From Lutibacter citreus (lineage in GTDB: Bacteria; Bacteroidota; Bacteroidia; Flavobacteriales; Flavobacteriaceae), in the NCBI RefSeq assembly GCF_003260195.1, contig NZ_QEIH01000005.1, positions 1 to 64,000 on the forward strand: 64,000 bases of DNA, written 5' to 3'. Under the pieces are notes generated by a model. That model made no database searches, was not told the origin of the DNA, and saw only the letters and a program-made list of their open reading frames with translations. Both the position numbers and the translations under genes were made by a program. Below, in pieces: positions 62,783 through 64,000 of this stretch (positions within the stretch are counted from its first letter, which is position 1; each line of letters starts with the position of its first letter).

Positions 62783-63361
62783 ATGGATTTTTCACCAGAA
62801 ACAATTTTTAGTGTAATTATAGGAATAGGACTAGCCGCATCAGTTGGTTTTAGAATTTTTGTGCCGTTATTTGCTCTCAGTTTGGCCTCTTATTTTGGAA
62901 TTATTCCTTTAAATGAAAGTTGGGAATGGGTTGGAAGTTCAACAGCAATAATAATATTAGGAATTGCTACCATTGTTGAAATTCTGGCTTATTTTATACC
63001 TTGGTTAGATAATTTATTAGATACAATTGCGATTCCTCTTGCCGCAGTGGCAGGAACTGCTGTTATGGTTGCTACAGTATCTAATTTAGATCCTACAATT
63101 ACTTGGGCTCTTGCAATAATTGCTGGTGGTGGAACAGCAACAGCAATAAAAGGCTCAACAAGTACAACTAGATTAGCCTCAACTGCTTCAACTGCCGGAA
63201 TAGCAAATCCTATAATTTCTACGGTTGAAACAGGAACTTCTATTGTAATGTCTGTTTTGGCCATATTTATTCCAATTTTAGCAATTATTTTAGTAGTATT
63301 TATTTTTTGGATACTTATTAAAGTTTTTAAATTATTTAGAACATCAAAAAGTAAAAAATGA
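62783..63361 (+). CDS. DUF4126 membrane protein
   Basis: The 192-aa protein has about four membrane helices rich in Ile, Ala and Gly. The N-terminal part with GIGLAASVGFRIFVPLFALSLAS and the loop GGGTATAIKGSTSTTRLASTAST is typical of DUF4126 proteins. Function unknown. It overlaps the next gene by four bases (ATGA). Confidence 0.85.
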   Translation: MDFSPETIFSVIIGIGLAASVGFRIFVPLFALSLASYFGIIPLNESWEWVGSSTAIIILGIATIVEILAYFIPWLDNLLDTIAIPLAAVAGTAVMVATVSNLDPTITWALAIIAGGGTATAIKGSTSTTRLASTASTAGIANPIISTVETGTSIVMSVLAIFIPILAIILVVFIFWILIKVFKLFRTSKSKK

Positions 63362-63834
63362 GTTACACAAATCAACAACCAAAAGACTTTATAAAATCAT
63401 TACAAATTATTCACGGAGCATTGTTAGCTGCTGTATTAGTATTTGGAGCATATGTTGCTTTTCAAGGAAAAGATATATTATTTTTTTCTTACGAAGATGA
63501 TAAACCCTTTTTGTTTTTAGCAATTATAATTGCTTTTGCAGGGAATTTGGCAAGTAAATATTTATATGCTAAATTATTAAAGCAAATTTCAGAAAAAGAA
63601 AATTTAAATCAGAAGGTTGTGAAATTTAGCACAGCACATATATTTAGAGTTGCGATGTTAGAATTTCCAGCGTTTATGTGTATTTTCTTCGCTATGCAAT
63701 CAAATAATAGCTTTTACTTTATATTAGTAGGAATCTTGGTTTTAATGATGTTAGCTATTATTCCAACAAAAAGTAAGTTTGAAAATGATGTTCCCTTAAC
63801 AAATAGCGAAAAATCAATTTTAGAAAAGCTTTAA
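63358..63834 (+). CDS. Hypothetical membrane protein, 158 aa
   Basis: Four membrane helices are predicted by eye at about 16-37, 48-66, 98-112 and 117-135, with polar ends. No family motif is recognised. It is translationally coupled to the DUF4126 gene and lies between kdsB and hisS in a housekeeping stretch, so it is probably conserved in related genomes. Confidence 0.7.
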   Translation: MSYTNQQPKDFIKSLQIIHGALLAAVLVFGAYVAFQGKDILFFSYEDDKPFLFLAIIIAFAGNLASKYLYAKLLKQISEKENLNQKVVKFSTAHIFRVAMLEFPAFMCIFFAMQSNNSFYFILVGILVLMMLAIIPTKSKFENDVPLTNSEKSILEKL

Positions 63835-63877
63835 ATAGTATTATTAATTTCAGATATTTGCAAACTAATTTTTTAAA

Positions 63878-64000
63878 ATGGCACAAAAACCAAGCATACC
63901 AAAAGGTACTCGTGATTTTTCACCAACCGAAGTAGCTAAAAGAAACTATATTTTTTCAATTATAAAAGAAGTTTTTGAAGTGTACGGATTTCAACCAATT
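63878..64000 (+). CDS. hisS: Histidyl-tRNA synthetase, N-terminal part (runs off the window)
   Basis: The first 41 codons are present: [16 protein letters not shown], then [24 protein letters not shown] divided by no gaps. The PKGTRDFSP motif is the start of class II histidyl-tRNA synthetases, where it binds ATP and histidine. The remaining 400 or so residues lie beyond the right edge. It starts 43 bases after the membrane protein gene. Confidence 0.93.
   Translation, partial: MAQKPSIPKGTRDFSPTEVAKRNYIFSIIKEVFEVYGFQPI

Overview
The window comes from the chromosome of a member of the Bacteroidota, most probably a marine-type Flavobacteriaceae. The reasons are the low GC content, promoter boxes of the TAnnTTTG type with a TTTG box about 19 bases upstream, the near absence of Shine-Dalgarno sequences, the gliding genes gldF and gldG, a type IX secretion C-terminal sorting domain, a flavobacterial carotenoid operon, and gene orders such as nusB-DUF1573-yajC-ybbR-coaE. 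The genus cannot be fixed from the sequence. No tRNA, rRNA or CRISPR array was found.

Bases 1-4000 are an accessory island of small or unrecognised genes. It holds a secreted protein whose body is about 74% identical to eukaryotic ubiquitin and which ends in a type IX sorting domain. It also holds a complete IS110-family element that sits inside the right arm of a long imperfect palindrome. Joining the two flanks at a CT dinucleotide rebuilds the palindrome, so both ends of the element can be placed. The long left end (2006-2226) is rich in hairpins and is the expected place for a bridge RNA.

Bases 4100-19750 are mostly core genes: two DUF2911 proteins, a gliding operon (SAM hydrolase-like protein, ABM monooxygenase, gldF, gldG), phoH, purC, a pair of unknown paralogues, yidC, pyrG, rpmH and carB.

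Bases 19800-38780 look like a light and oxidative-stress region. It opens with a MerR-type regulator carrying the cobalamin-binding signatures of the CarH/LitR photoreceptors. Next come a lipoprotein with four FAS1 domains and a tight operon for carotenoid synthesis and DNA repair by light (crtI, crtB, unknown, crtZ, lycopene cyclase, photolyase). Two divergent groups follow: TetR-ABC1 kinase-DUF2867 on the minus strand, and folE, SDR, glutathione peroxidase, TspO, SRPBCC, CIA30 and a VWA/AAA+ pair on the plus strand. A TGTTTAAC motif recurs in the regulatory regions and may be a shared operator.

Bases 39200-64000 return to mainly housekeeping genes: a single-chain pyruvate:ferredoxin oxidoreductase, a HEPN protein, a GlmU-like sugar nucleotidyltransferase, a PUR-alpha-like protein, an MsbA-type exporter, the nusB to coaE cluster, a two-component system, Sua5, a glycosyltransferase, holA, an M28 peptidase, an iron/cobalamin-type importer, rdgB, rlmH, nadC, a YihY protein, kdsB, two membrane proteins and the start of hisS, which runs off the right edge.
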